From Sorex araneus (lineage: Eukaryota > Chordata > Mammalia > Eulipotyphla > Soricidae): DNA of 64,000 bases. The notes below the pieces were generated by a model. That model made no database searches, was not told the DNA's origin, and saw only the letters and a list, made by a program, of their open reading frames with translations. The position numbers and the translations under genes are program-made. The DNA is taken from NCBI RefSeq assembly GCF_027595985.1, contig NC_073303.1, forward strand, positions 366,347,636 through 366,411,635. Reading direction: 5' to 3'. Position 1 is the stretch's first letter, and every line of letters begins with the position of its first letter. Of this stretch, positions 1 to 11,339 are shown in pieces.

Positions 1-181
1 GATGATATCTAGGAGGCAGCTGAGGGAACTTAGATTTCCCGAGTCTCTCTTGGGCATACAGGAGATACACAAGGTTGTGCTGCTGGTGCATTTTTTCTTT
101 TTTTCATCAACAGGATCGGAGTGGGGGATATTTGGGGGAGGTTGGGAGGTTGGTCATCTCAGCCAAGAATCTAGAACAGTA

Positions 182-400
182 GTAGCACTGCACCGTAGCA
201 CTGTCGTCCCGTTGTTTACCGATTTGCTCGAGCGGGCACCAGTAACGTCTCCATGGTGACACTTGTTACTGTTTTTGGCATATCGAATATGTCACGGGTA
301 GCTTGCTAGGCTCTGCTGTGTGGGCAGGATACTCTCTGTAGTTTGCTGGGCTCTCTGAGAGGGATGGAGGAATCGAACCCGGGTCGGCCACATGCCAAGA
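182..400 (-). mobile_element. SINE-B, tRNA head partly lost
   Basis: Type B body (on +: GGGCACCAGTAACGTCTCCA, TTTTTGGCATATCGAATA, GATACTCTCTGTAG) joined to the tRNA-derived GGAATCGAACCCGGGTCGGC. The left end is a run of AGCACTG units, not poly-T. The right end stops within the head. Confidence 0.85.
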
Positions 401-1476
401 GAAATTTTTTTCCTCCCCTAGAGGACTGGTGGTGGTTTAAGCTTGCAGTTGTCCATGTCTAGTGCTGTGTTGACTCGATGCTAGATGGGGGCACAAGTTG
501 GAGAATGAGGAGAGAAGCAGCTTGTCAGTAAGGGGACCTTGTGCCTCCCCCTCGCCCCCCACCCCCAGCTCTGTGAGGAGTCTAGACGTCTTTCCTACAG
601 GGCTTGAGTGGGGACTCAAGGGGGGTGAGGCGACGGCTCTGAATCTGGGAAGGGGCCGATCTGGCGCCCTTCGTTTCCCGGACATCCGTGACCAGGCCCG
701 GGAAACTATGCAATACCGTCGCTTCCACGGGGAGGAGCGAGCGTGGAGTGTCCCACTCGGGATTCCAGCGCGTGGCTTTTATCCTGTTGACCTCAAACAA
801 CTCAGCAGCTCGTTATTTCACCAGCAAAGTAGGTTTCTGGGGAAGCAACAACAAAAAGCCCCGTGGAATGCGCTGCGGTCTGAGGGCTGAGGGCGAGCCA
901 CCGCACACGCCCCAGAACAAAGGGAGAAAGGCGCCTCTGTCCTCGAGGGGCTGCTCGGAGGAGGAGAGCTGGCAGGGTGCGAGTCCCGAGCGCAGGGGCG
1001 GGGCTAAGCGGGCAGCCAGGCAGCTACACTTCAGCTGTGGGGGGGTCATGGGGGGCTCTGGCCTGGGCACCGAGTGTGGGTGAGAGAGAGAAGGGACATA
1101 GGAAAGTGCCTGCCATAGAGGCAGGCTGGGGCGGGGGCGGGGGGGCGGGGTGGCAGGAGGGAAACTGGGGACATGGTGGTGGGAAAGGTACACTGAGGGA
1201 GGGGTGGGTGTTGGAACATTGTGTGGCTGCCCAGACCATGAACAGCTCTGTAACTCTCTATTTCACGGTGATTCACTTAAAAAAAAAAAAGATTACTGAA
1301 TTAGGTTTTTGTTTCCAAGTTTAATGCTTTTGCTGGATCACCTGTATAATTGAAGGCATATAGTTAAGAAGTTACCCTGGACATTACCTGTGAATTAGTT
1401 TCTAATTTAAATGCAGGTGGTACTATCCTAATATGTTGTGGACATTAACCATGATATGCAAAAAGTAGAAATTAAG
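401..1476. other. Unique DNA, no gene seen
   Basis: GC-rich up to about 1240, then AT-rich. An A run at about 1279-1290 after TTTCACGGTGATTCAC may be a trace of an L1 tail. Overlapping open frames on both strands lack any recognisable domain. Confidence 0.5.
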
Positions 1477-1650
1477 GGGCTAGAGAAGACAGCACAAATG
1501 GTCCGGGCATCTGTCTTGCACATACCTGACCTGGGTCCAATCCCCAGCATCCTATATGGTCCCCCGAGCACCACTAGGAGTAATTCCAAAGTGCAGAGCC
1601 AGGAGTAACCCCTGAGCATCGCGGGGCTGACCCCCAAACAAAAACAAGAC
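1477..1650 (+). mobile_element. SINE-A (SOR-like), diverged
   Basis: It starts GGGGCTAGAG, has a decayed B box (GGGTCCAATCCCC), then CAGCATCCTATATGGTCC and the GAGCACCACTAGGAGTAATT body, and ends with a CAAACAAAAAC tail. Confidence 0.85.
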
Positions 1651-1737
1651 AAATCAAATAATGCCATTTTCTTATAGCTAAGGATGTAATGAAATGTTGC
1701 ACTGAGTCTATTTTGACCTTTGAACTATTCATTTTCT

Positions 1738-1927
1738 GGGGGCTGGAGTGATAGCACAGCGGGTAGGGCATTTGCCTTGCACGCTGCGAACCCGGGTTCA
1801 ATTTCCAGCATCCCATATGGTCCCCTGAGCACGGCCAGGACTAATTCCTGAGTGCAGAGCCAGGAGTGACCCCTGAGCATCGCTGGCTGTGACCCAAAAA
1901 GCAAATAAATAAACAGACAAATAAATA
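1738..1927 (+). mobile_element. SINE-A with 15-bp target duplication
   Basis: A full-length copy from GGGGCTGGAGTGATAGCAC to an AAATAAATAAAC-type tail. It is flanked by perfect direct repeats AACTATTCATTTTCT at 1723-1737 and 1928-1942, which define the insertion exactly. Confidence 0.95.
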
Positions 1928-2238
1928 AACTATTCATTTTCTTTATGGTACAAAATATCATGAGATCCAGGAAACTCTTGAGTATTTTGGTAGCAGGGGG
2001 GCGCTCAAAGGACCTGGAGCCCATAGTTTGCGTGGGTGATCCCAGGAACACCAAAGGGATGGAGTATAGCAACCCTGGGCCCCTCCACCTCCCTGGCACC
2101 AGAGGAGAAATAGACCCCCAGCGCTGCCATGGGCGCCCCAACACCACCCCTCTGCTTCTTTCAATAGGACATAGAAAAGGGTCCCGAAGGTCTTGTCCTT
2201 AGTTTAGTTTCAGGGTTGTTTGAGGCAATGTCAGAGTG

Positions 2239-2297
<59 letters not shown>
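2239..2297 (+). repeat. (GT)n microsatellite
   Basis: An uninterrupted GT run of about 29 units. Confidence 0.98.
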
Positions 2298-2299
<2 letters not shown>

Positions 2300-2649
2300 G
2301 TTTCTCCTAAGCTTTCTACACAGGAAGGGTGGGTAACTCTCACCATTTATTTAAGGATAATGGTATAATGGTATATGTGGTATCCCAGCCATCAACTCCG
2401 TAGAGGGATTTGTTGAAATTTGGATGACAGAGTGCTGTTTCCCGGTACCAATTATGATATTAATTATGATATTCTGTAATGTGCACTGAAAGATGTTGCA
2501 CTTATATTCATATATTATGTATATGTATGCATATATACACATATATATATCATTTTGGGGGCGCTCGATGTGGTGTTGGAGGACTATGAATATGATGCTG
2601 GGGATCAAACCCCGCTCCAGCCCTTTGGGCCACTTCCTCAGTCATGATT

Positions 2650-2830
2650 TGTTTTTTCTTTTGCAGGGGAGGACACCTGACAGTGCTCGGGGCTTGCTCC
2701 TGGCTCTGTGCTCAAGAATCAGTCTTGGTGGGGCGCGGGGGAACCACGTGGGGTGCTGAAGATGGGACCGGGTGGGCCATGTTCGGGACAGACACCCTGC
2801 CCGTGGTCCTCTTGCTCGGCCCCGTCATCC
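2650..2830 (-). mobile_element. Decayed SINE-A remnant
   Basis: Motifs such as GTGCTCGGGGCTTGCTCCTG and GCTCTGTGCTCAAGAATCA follow the type A body in minus orientation, with many substitutions and no clean head. Confidence 0.5.
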
Positions 2831-3139
2831 ATGTTTTTATATCATCATCACAGGATTGGGGGAGCCTCCCGCACCCTCCCATCCTTGGCAACACCCCCAA
2901 CTGGGCTGGTGGTTCAGCAGGGCCCAGGATGTGGTGCTGGGGCTGGAGTGATCCCTGGGCACAGAGCCAGGCGTGGCCCTGAGCTCCACCAGAATGGTCC
3001 AGAAGCAGAACAAAACAAAACAAATCAAACAAGCAAATCCCCTAACGATGTGGTGCCGGTGGACCTTGCATGGGCAGAGACCACCGGGGCCACACCCCAC
3101 CGAGCTCGGGGCCTTCCAGGGCTCCATCCAGAGGGATTT

Positions 3140-3325
3140 AATTTATTTTGGGGGGTGGGGGTTACACCCGATGATGCTCAGGGGTTACCCCTGACTCTGC
3201 ACTCAGAAATTACTCCTGGCTGTGCCTGGGGACCTTATGGGTTGCCGGGGATCGAACCAGCGTCAGCCGTGTGCTTGGCATACAATCTACCCACTGCGTA
3301 TTGCAATTGCTCTGGCCCTCCGTCC
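3140..3325 (-). mobile_element. SINE-A, diverged
   Basis: Minus-orientation type A copy: TTACACCCGATGATGCTCAG, CTCTGCACTCAGAAATTACT, GGGATCGAACC and a terminal TGCTCTGGCCC. The promoter boxes are mutated. Confidence 0.8.
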
Positions 3326-3592
3326 AGTGGTGCTTGGGGTGGGGGGAGCATATGGTCCCAGGGATTGAACCGGGGTTTGGGGTACGGTACCCGGTGAGTT
3401 CAGGTGCACACGCGCACACGCGTGCTCAGGGATCACTCCCTAACAGAGCTCAGGAAACTCTACTGGTGCCAAGGGTCAAAATGGGTCGGTCACACATAAA
3501 CAAGTATCTTATCTTACTATCTCTAGGCCTTACATTTTATATAAACAAACAGTTTTAAATCCATGGAAACCCTCCATCTGAAAGGTTGGGAT

Positions 3593-3780
3593 TTTGTTTG
3601 TTTGTTTGTTTGGTTCTGGGGCCACACCCAGCAGTGTTCAGCACTTACTCCCGAGATTCTACACTCAAGGGTGACTCCTGATGAGCCTGTGGGTACCATA
3701 TGTGGTGCCAGGGGTCGAACCTGGGTTGGCTGAGTGCAAGGCAAATGCCCTACCCACTGTGCTGTCATCTTTCCAGACCC
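3593..3780 (-). mobile_element. SINE-A
   Basis: A (TTTG)n tail complement, then GGGGCCACACCCAGCAGTG, and the head end CATCTTTCCAGACCC. Older than the neighbouring copies judging by substitutions. Confidence 0.85.
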
Positions 3781-3806
3781 TTCTGAGAGTTTGTCGTTGT
3801 GTTTTT

Positions 3807-3994
3807 GTTGTTGTTGTTGTTTTTTGCTTTTTGGGTCATACCCAGTAGTGCCCAGGGGTTGGTTACTCGTGGCTCATGCACTCAGAAATCACTCCTGGTG
3901 GTGCTTGGAGGACCATATGGGATGCTGGGAATCGAACCTGGGTTGGCCTCGTGCAAGGCAAATTTCCTGCACACTGTGCTATCGCACCAGCCCC
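3807..3994 (-). mobile_element. SINE-A, first of two stacked insertions
   Basis: A poly-T/(TTG)n stretch followed by TTTTTGGGTCATACCCAG and ending ATCGCACCAGCCCC. A close relative of CGTTGTGTTTTAT is present on both sides (from about 3797 and from 3997), which suggests a target duplication. Confidence 0.9.
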
Positions 3995-4009
3995 AGCGTT
4001 GTATTTTAT

Positions 4010-4194
4010 TTTTTATTTATTTTTTGCTTTTTGGGTCACACCTGGCAATGCACAGGGGTTACTCCTGGCTCTGCACTCAGGAATTACTCCTGGTGGGGCT
4101 CAGGGGACCATATGGGATGCTGGGAATCGAACCTGGGTTGGCTGCATGAAAGGCAAATGCCCTACCCGCTGTGCTATTGCTTCAGCCACCATGT
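4010..4194 (-). mobile_element. SINE-A, second of two stacked insertions
   Basis: A near-complete copy with direct repeats CGTTGTATTTTAT (3997-4009) and CGTTGTGTTTTAT (4195-4207). It lies immediately next to the previous copy. Confidence 0.9.
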
Positions 4195-4408
4195 CGTTGT
4201 GTTTTATGGAGGCCAGGTGGAGATGCTCAGGGACTGCTCCTGACCTAATGCTGAGAGGTCACTCCTGGCAATGTTTGGGGAACCCTACAGTTCTGGGGAA
4301 TCCAACTCAGAGATCCTGCATGTAAAGTCATGTTCCTGCCCATCTCAATGCACATTTGAGCCTCTATTCATGGGATGGTTGTAAAGTTCTTCTCATAAAA
4401 GCATCCCT

Positions 4409-4613
4409 GGGGGCCGGAGCCGTAGTGCATCGGGGATGGAGTTTGCCTTGCATGCAGCCGACCAGGTTCAATCCCCAGCATCCCATATGGTCCCCTGAGC
4501 ACTGCCAGGAGTAATTCCTGAGTGCAGAGCCAGGAGTAACCCCTGGGCATCACTGGGTGTGACCCAAAAAGCAAAATATAAATAAATAAACAAATAAATA
4601 AATAAATAAATAA
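4409..4613 (+). mobile_element. SINE-A with (AAAT)n tail
   Basis: It starts GGGGGCCGGAGCCGTAG, has CAGGTTCAATCCCCAGCATC, and ends in CCCAAAAAGCAAAATATA plus a run of AAAT units. Confidence 0.93.
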
Positions 4614-4629
4614 AGGCACCCCTGATTTA

Positions 4630-4785
4630 GTACCAGGATTAAGGCATTTGCCTTTCATGGGACCAATTGGGATTCAGACCCTAAGCACCACCAGGAGTGA
4701 CCCCAGAGTACAGAGGCACGATTAAACCCTGCGCACTGCCTGGCGTGGTCTCCAAACCAAACCAAATACAAAAAGAAAAACCGGC
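4630..4785 (+). mobile_element. Decayed SINE remnant
   Basis: Motifs AAGGCATTTGCCTTTCATGG, ACCACCAGGAGTGACCCCAG and a CCAAACCAAACCAAAT tail indicate an old type A copy lacking its 5' end. Confidence 0.6.
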
Positions 4786-4789
4786 TTCA

Positions 4790-5722
4790 CTGATGATGCC
4801 TTGTGGCACCCAAGAGCCCTTGACTTTTTAACTTCTTGCCTGTGAGAGTGTGGCCATTTAGAACAGTGACCCAGAGAGGAACTTTGTGTTGGAATCTTGT
4901 CATTTAATCCCAGGACGAAAGAATTCCTGTGGAAGACGGGACTGGAGGATAGTACAGCGGGTAGGGCGGTGGACCCGTGACTTTTCCATGTAGACGGGAT
5001 TAGAAGTCATCTGCGTTGGAGGCACAGATGTTAGTGACTGACTCAAAACTCAGAGAAGAGGCGGGGTCAGGAAGACGGGGCTGGAATCAACAGATATTTG
5101 GGAGCTAGAATCGACCGTACCCATTGATAGAGCAAATCAGAATGTCCAAGTGGCCCCTGAGAAGGAAGGCTGTGGGGACTGGGGGTGGGGGGTGCCAGAT
5201 GGGTGTCTGGAAAGGGGGTCCTGCCAGCAGGTCCTGGGTAATCTCTGGAGCTCCATCTGTGAGGCGGAAGGTGAGACACCCTCAGAGCAATGGAGACGGA
5301 TGCCTCGGCCAATTTCAGCAGTTTGGGCGCTGCTGGCCCTTGGGAAGGGGTGTCAAGTAAGGCAAGGTGGTCCCACCTTTGCATGCCTGAGCCAGGTCCC
5401 CAAGTGCTCTGCCAAGAGGGTGCCAAGCAGTGAGCTGCGAGGCTCCTGGCAGGAACGTTTACTCTGCATGTGCCACAGACTAGGCAGTCCAGTACTGAGG
5501 GCGATGCCCGAAGGCCTGTGTCCCCTGGACCTCCTCTTCCGGGCATGTTCATTTGTCATCCCTGCCTTATCCACCCATAACCCCTGTGGGCACTGCAGAC
5601 ACTGCGCTGTGTGGCGCAGATGGTGGGGTGTCGGGGCAAGCTGGGATGGGGGTGGTGGTGGTGAATGCCCCTCTCCGGTAGAACCGTGTCCCCATCTCCT
5701 GTACCTTCCCATCTCCTTCTTT
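4790..5722. other. Unique DNA, no gene seen
   Basis: Mixed composition. Frames of up to 220 codons exist on both strands, but they run into the adjacent SINE and show no domain or splice structure that I can support. Confidence 0.5.
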
Positions 5723-5916
5723 CTTCTTTTTTTTTTTTGCCTTTGGGTCACAAAAGCCAAACCCAGCCCAGCGATGCTCAGGGGTGACTCCTGGCTCTGC
5801 ATTCAAGAATGACTCCTGGCTGTGCTCAGAACACCATATGGGATGCCGGGGATCAAACCCAGGTTGGCTGCGTGCAAGGCAAATGCCCTCTCCACTGCGC
5901 TATCTCTCCAGCCCCC
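5723..5916 (-). mobile_element. SINE-A
   Basis: Poly-T, then CCTTTGGGTCACA with a small insertion of CAAAAGC, the type A body, and CTATCTCTCCAGCCCC at the head end. Confidence 0.92.
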
Positions 5917-5958
5917 CTTCTCTTTCTTGAGATCTTTTCTCAGATGTCTTCCTAGCGT

Positions 5959-6133
5959 CTTTTTTTTTTCTTTTTGGGTCACACCCAGCGATGCACAGGG
6001 GTTACTCCTGGCTCTGCACTCAGGAATTACTCCTGGCGGTGCTCAGGGGACCATAAGGGATGCTGGAAATCGAACCCAGGTCTGCCTCATGCAAGGCAAA
6101 CGCCCTCCCCGCTGTGCTATTGCTCCAGTCCCC
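5959..6133 (-). mobile_element. SINE-A
   Basis: Near-consensus type A copy: poly-T, TTTTTGGGTCACACCCAGCG, body, GAAATCGAACCCAGG and GCTATTGCTCCAGTCCC. Confidence 0.95.
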
Positions 6134-6213
6134 TCCCTCCCCACAGCATCTTTCTGATCCCTTCTGGAAGGACTGAGTAGGAAATAGCCAGGGTGCCCCT
6201 CCCCATGAGTTCC

Positions 6214-6395
6214 TTTTTTTTTTTTTTTTGCTTTTTGGGTCACCCCCTGGCGATGCACAGGGGTTACTCCTGGCTCTGCACTCAGGAATCACTCCTGGCG
6301 GTGCTCAGGGGACCATATGGGATGCTGGGAATCGAACCTGGGTCAGCTGCTGTGCAAGGCAAACACCCTCCCTGCTGTGCTATCGCTCCAGCCCC
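6214..6395 (-). mobile_element. SINE-A
   Basis: Near-consensus copy with a long poly-T. Body and head are complete up to CTATCGCTCCAGCCCC. Confidence 0.95.
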
Positions 6396-6597
6396 GCCCT
6401 CCCCCCTCCAAGTTCCTTTTAAGGAAGCCCAGACTTAAAGCAAACAGTTAGCAAAAGGGAGGGATCTCACCAGGCACTCCAAGGCTTCCTCTGAGGAAGG
6501 TTCTCCTCTGGTATCTCACCCCACACCCGGGCTCTTCTGGAATTCTCTGGATGGGGTTCACAAAAGCAACTTTCCTTGGCTCTACCCTTATGGTTTC

Positions 6598-6774
6598 TTT
6601 TTTTTTTTTTTGCTTTTTGGGTCACACCCAGTGATGCTCAGGGGTTACTCCTGGCTTTGCACTCAGGAATCACTCCTGGCAGTGCTTGGGGGACCATATG
6701 GGATGCCGGGGATCGAACCCAGGTCGGCCACATGCAAGGCAAACACCCTACCCACTGTGCTATCGCCCCAGCCC
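6598..6774 (-). mobile_element. SINE-A with 16-bp target duplication
   Basis: A complete copy between CTACCCTTATGGTTTC (6582-6597) and CTACCCTTATGGCTTC (6775-6790), one mismatch apart. It has an intact GGGGATCGAACCCAGGTCGG B-box complement. Confidence 0.96.
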
Positions 6775-6924
6775 CTACCCTTATGGCTTCTTGGGTCAGG
6801 CCACTGGCCCCACAGTTAGGCCTACAGAGACTGTAGAAGAGAACTTGATTCGTCCAGTAGCTGGGACACGTTTGGGAAAGCCTTCTGAAGGAGGCCCCCC
6901 CTGCAGGGGTCAGCTAGCGGAGGC

Positions 6925-7170
6925 CAGGAGGCTGTGAGCCTCAGGCATGCTGCGTAAGCCACCCTAAGTCTAAGGCCACGGATGACTCAAAGCTACAAAA
7001 ACCCAAGCAGATGGGACTGCCCACGCCAAGCTTTCATCGACTATAACCAAGGACACCCCATTCTTTCTCTGTCCAGCCCTAGCCCTCAGGAAGTGTGATT
7101 CTAGCCACTTCCGGTTCCCTGCGACCACATTGGAACTGATTTGTGCTCCAATAAAACATCTTAAGATACA
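6925..7170 (+). mobile_element. Possible LTR 3' part
   Basis: A short unique-looking block ends with GTGCTCCAATAAAACATC, a polyadenylation-type signal, after a pyrimidine-rich stretch. This arrangement is typical of the R-U5 part of a solitary LTR, but no ends or internal viral genes are seen. A processed transcript 3' end is an alternative. Confidence 0.3.
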
Positions 7171-7224
7171 AAAGAATTGATGCTCCTAGCTTCTCTTTCA
7201 TTAGAACCGAACTTCACCCTTTCC

Positions 7225-7350
7225 GCACCAGAGAGGTTGTCTAGCTGGTCGGGCTCTTGCTTGCCAGTGCTGGACCCTGGGTCCATCCCCAGTACCACCA
7301 GGAATGAGGACAGAGCCAGGGGTGGCCTCAAAAAAAAAAAAAAAACCAAA
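7225..7350 (+). mobile_element. Diverged tRNA-SINE
   Basis: TTGCTTGCCAGTGCTGGACC, a decayed B box (TGGGTCCATCCCCAG), GTACCACCAGGAATGAGGAC and an A-rich tail. Structure follows type A, but divergence is high and the middle is shortened. Confidence 0.65.
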
Positions 7351-7644
7351 AAAAAATCCCTGGATAGTATTGTATGAAAGAGCTTTGCAGGCATTTTCCA
7401 ACAGGGTGGAGAAAGGGGAGATAGGATGGTGGCTTTGCTGCAGAAAATCTGTTTATAAAATCACGAAGCAAGAGGAAGGAGAATCCTTCCCAATACCTCC
7501 CCTCCATCTCTGACTGGCAGGTCAATAATCATTTAAATCTGACTTTGATTCCTTCCAGGGTATGTTTCTGAAGATTGCAAACCAAACATAAAAATAAAAC
7601 AACTCCCCAGATCCTGAACCAGGAACACTCACCCTGATTTTATC

Positions 7645-8105
7645 GATATTTATTTTATTTTATTTTTGTCTTTTGGGTCATACCTGGCAGTACTCAGGGA
7701 TCATTCCTGCAGGGCTCTGGGGACCACATGAAGTGCCGGAGATTGAATTCGAGTCAGCCATGTGCAAGGCAAGTGCCCTATCTGCTGTATTGTTGCTTCG
7801 GCCACAGATTATATAAATATTTTGATGTTAAAAATAAGAGATGTTTTCCCTTTTATCTCTACTGGCTGCTCCACTACATTCTAGCTCTTTAAATTGTAAT
7901 ATCAGGATCAAACAACAGTGATTCCTTAAACATCAAGCCAACACATTTAACCAAAAAATTCCCTCCTATGAACTTCTAGGCTTAGCTTTGTTCTTGACTT
8001 ACTCTGGCTCTGCGCTCAGGAATCACTCCTGGCGGTGCTTGGGATCAAACCCAGGACTGCCACGTGCAAGCCAAGCACCTAACCTGCTGTACCATCTGGC
8101 TGTAG
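7645..8105 (-). mobile_element. Two decayed SINE-A copies
   Basis: Copy one is about 7645-7803, with TTTTGGGTCATACCTGGCAG and GTGCAAGGCAAGTGCCCTAT. Copy two is about 7998-8105 and is shorter, with CTCTGCGCTCAGGAATCACT and a head ending in CTGTACCATCTGGCTG. An AT-rich stretch of about 190 bp without recognisable content lies between them. Confidence 0.7.
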
Positions 8106-8338
8106 CTTAGTTTTAAACGTAGATGTGTGAAGCTTAAGTCTGTTTCGGGGTGGTCTTTTAAGGAAGAGATAAAGAAAAGGCTTCTCTTTTTTTTCTTCTT
8201 TCTGTCAGGGAACTCACCTATACTGATGTGCTCTGCCTAACAAAGGAATTTCCTGATTTCAGATTTCATAGTGGAATTTGGAGGGAAAGTGATGTGCAGA
8301 CTGATATTTGTGTGTAGACACAAAGCAGCAAAGCATTA

Positions 8339-8449
8339 ATGGAGGGAGGGAGGGAGGGAGGGAGGGAGGGAGGGAGGGAGGAAGGAAAACAGGGAGGGAG
8401 AGGGAGAGAGAGAGAAAGAGAGAGGACAAAGACAAAGACAGAGATACAT

Positions 8450-8497
<48 letters not shown>
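8339..8497 (+). repeat. Compound microsatellite (GGGA)n-(GA)n-(CA)n
   Basis: About ten GGAG units pass into GGAAGG and GAGA purine stretches and then, after GACAAAGACAAAG, into a CA run at about 8451-8496. The purine-only strand over roughly 90 bp could form triplex DNA. Confidence 0.97.
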
Positions 8498-8499
<2 letters not shown>

Positions 8500-9079
8500 G
8501 GAGGGATTTCACAATTCACCAAGCAGAGGAAAAATGAACACAGTGAGAGTTAGCAATAAAAACAGCAACAACACAATCCCAAAGGACATAGAATTCCTTT
8601 AGTTTCTATTTGGCATGAGAATAATATGATTTCTTTGTTCTGCTTTTTCTTATCTACAAGCTCTCAAATAGTTTATTTCTTTTTTTTTCCTTTTTGCACA
8701 GTTACTTCTATTTCTGCCCAAAGCAGAGTGGTGCCTGAGGTAGTGTTCCTTACATATGTGGAATAACAGAAAGAACCTTTGTATTGATGTTTTTTTGGAT
8801 GAAGGGCAATAACGTTAAAAAAAAAAATTAAAACCCCAAACCACAAAACACCAAAACCAAAATACTTAACACCCAAAACTGTTTTCAGCTCTGAAAGGCA
8901 GTGATTTTTGTACACTGACTGGTTTGCTTTGTAGCTTTGTAGCAAAGATGCTTTGCTTTGAACATAGATCTCCCGGGGAAGAGAGCGCCTCTGAAACCCT
9001 CTTCCTAAAGACAGAGCAGAAATCATTTGCAAGAAGGTGCAGTCTTTTACCTTGAGTAGTCTATAAATTTGAGGTGGTT

Positions 9080-9150
9080 TTTATTTTATTTCAGTCTTTG
9101 CTCGTGGTGCTGGGGATCGAACCCAGGTCTCAGACTGGCAAAGGAAGGGG
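9080..9150 (-). mobile_element. SINE head fragment
   Basis: Only GTGCTGGGGATCGAACCCAG and nearby residues remain of a tRNA-derived SINE in minus orientation. Confidence 0.5.
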
Positions 9151-11339
9151 CTTCACAAATCCTGAGCTTCCTGGGAGTGGGGGTGGAGGCCTATGTATGG
9201 ATTTTTGGAAGTAGACGCCATGTTAGCTGTTGCAGTTTGTACAAATGATGAATTGTGCATTTAGGCTAATTCCTTCCAGCTTGGCCCAGCCCGGAGCCCG
9301 GCAGAGAGGCCTACTCACAAAGGCCCTGGAATTGATGAGGCAGGAGTCGTTCTTCTGCAACCCGACCCTTCCGATAAGCAAGCCAGGCCGGGGTTTGGGT
9401 CTAGGATTCTTGCAACTATTCAAACTCCCCGGAGCTGTGCATTCAGGGGAAAGGATGGGGGAAGGGCCGGAGACGATTTCGGAATCCACAAGGATTCCAG
9501 CAGCCGGAAGCCCAGGGCGCCCTGTGCCCTGTGCCTTATGGAATTCCGCATATTAGGACGTGTTCGGCCTCTCAAGAGTTCCCCATTAGCAGCTCCTAGT
9601 GTATTTCTCAAGGCACTGTGATGTTTTTACACGCATATTAATGAAGGCCCACCTCCGGGAGAAGAAAGGGGGGGATAAAAAGGCCTCCTTTCCAATGAAA
9701 TCAAGTCCAGGTCAAGTTAAAACTCAACCCACGGCTACCGGCAACTGCTGGCAGGCTCGGAGCCCGGGGAAGTTTCAATTTCATCATCTCCTAACCCTGA
9801 TGGCTGCAATGACGTTGCCGGCAGAAGGTGGCCAAGAGAGTGGCCAGTCTCTCTCTGAACACGTGGACCCGCGTCCCGTTTAGGGGCAACGCCCCGCGAT
9901 CTGCGGCGGGCAAGACCAACCCTCCCTGCGGGGAGCCGACCCTTGGGGGGTGGGTGTCATTTGCATGAAAAATCCGCAAGGGCCAAAAAAAAAAAATGTA
10001 GTTCCGATTTACATCACACAGTGTCCCTTCACCGAGAACAATGGCATCGGGAGGGGAGGGCAGGCGAAGCCCGGGCGGGCTGGGACGGGAGCGGCGACGT
10101 GGTGGCCGCGCGCGCTGCAAACGCCAGGCGGGTTCCAGCCGCCTGGGAATGAAGCCCCGAGTGCGGAGCTGCTTCCTCCACTCCCGGCCGGTCCACCCCC
10201 CCCACCCCCCACCCCCCAGGGAGCCTTCCCGGGTCCTGGGGACATTGTCCCAGCTCTTTCCACTTTGCCCTATTTCCAGGGTAAGCGCGATTAGCTGGCC
10301 GCGGGGGGTGGGGTGGGGTGGGGTCTTTGCTGTTTCCTTTACAAAAAACCTTCCGGGGAGCCTCCGGGTCCGGGAACCCTGGGGTGGATGAGTGTGTGTG
10401 TGTGTGTGGCGAGGAGGGGTGGTGGTAGGGGGGGCGTTGTCTGCAGGACCCGCAGGGCTGGACAAACAGCATACCTGACCCGGGGCCATAGATTGGCTTC
10501 CTCTCTGGGCTTGGAGGCTCGTCCACCTCGGTGGCCCAGAGCGGTTTCTAGATGTATCTGTTTGCGTTCAGCCCGCGGTGCCCACCTGCTTTGACGCACC
10601 CCGCGTGCTGGTTACAGTTGCACAGCCTTCTTGGGATTGCAAAGACCAGCTATTACATCTCGTTTCCTCAATATCATCTCCCCGCCGACCCCCTCCACGA
10701 AAAACCAAAAAGAAAAAAATAATAATAAATCTAAAACCAAAACGCTCCATGAAGCGAACATGCCATGTTTCAATCTGGCCCTAGTGGCTTTTTCCCACCC
10801 CCCCCCATCTGAAAAGCAAAACAATAAAATAAAAAAAATATAGAAAATAAAAACACAACATACACACACCAAAACCCAAAACCCAAAACAACAAAAACAC
10901 CGTGTGTCTTTTCCACCAGGGCTTTCTCCCCACCCCAGGGGGTGTCTTCCATTCTTTTGTGGCTCAGTTTAAGGCGAAAAGGGCTCCAAACCACTAACTC
11001 CCCCGAAGGGAGTCCCCCTTCCCGCGGCTCCCGGGAGCGCTTCACGTTGCAAGGGGCTGCGGACAGCGTGCTCCTGCCTGGCTGCTCGGCCACCATTACG
11101 ACCATCAGCGGCCACCACGTTGCCTCCAGGCTCCCGGGGCGGTGCGCGGGCTCTCCAAGCATCCCGGGCGAGGCCTTGCGTCCTTCCAAACTCGAGTAAG
11201 TCGCGGCTCGGGGGCCCCTGGCCAGGACGGGGTGAGCGCCCGCAAGGTGGTTTGCAAAGAAAAAGAGACCAGGAAAAAGAAGGCAGCGAGAAAAGAAAGA
11301 AGGAAAGAAAGAAAGAAAAGAAAGAAAGAAAAAAAAAAA
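9151..11339. other. SINE-free upstream flank of the CpG island
   Basis: About 2.2 kb without SINEs, becoming GC-rich from about 9.8 kb. It contains an ATTTGCAT octamer at 9959-9966, a donor-like CAGG/GTAAGC near 10280, and A-rich segments at 10700-10900. Retention of SINE-free sequence next to a CpG island suggests regulatory content, but no specific element is proven. Confidence 0.4.

Noticed and set aside
1738-1927. tRNA-like heads with A and B boxes
   Set aside because: They are SINE promoters inside retroposed copies. None folds as a complete tRNA gene with an intact anticodon arm that I can support.
5974-6180. Repeated protein-like phrases such as GDAQGLLLALHSGITPGGAQ in many frames
   Set aside because: They are translations of SINE-A copies, not a protein family.
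8339-8497. CRISPR-like regular repeats
   Set aside because: Simple microsatellite in mammalian DNA; no spacer structure.
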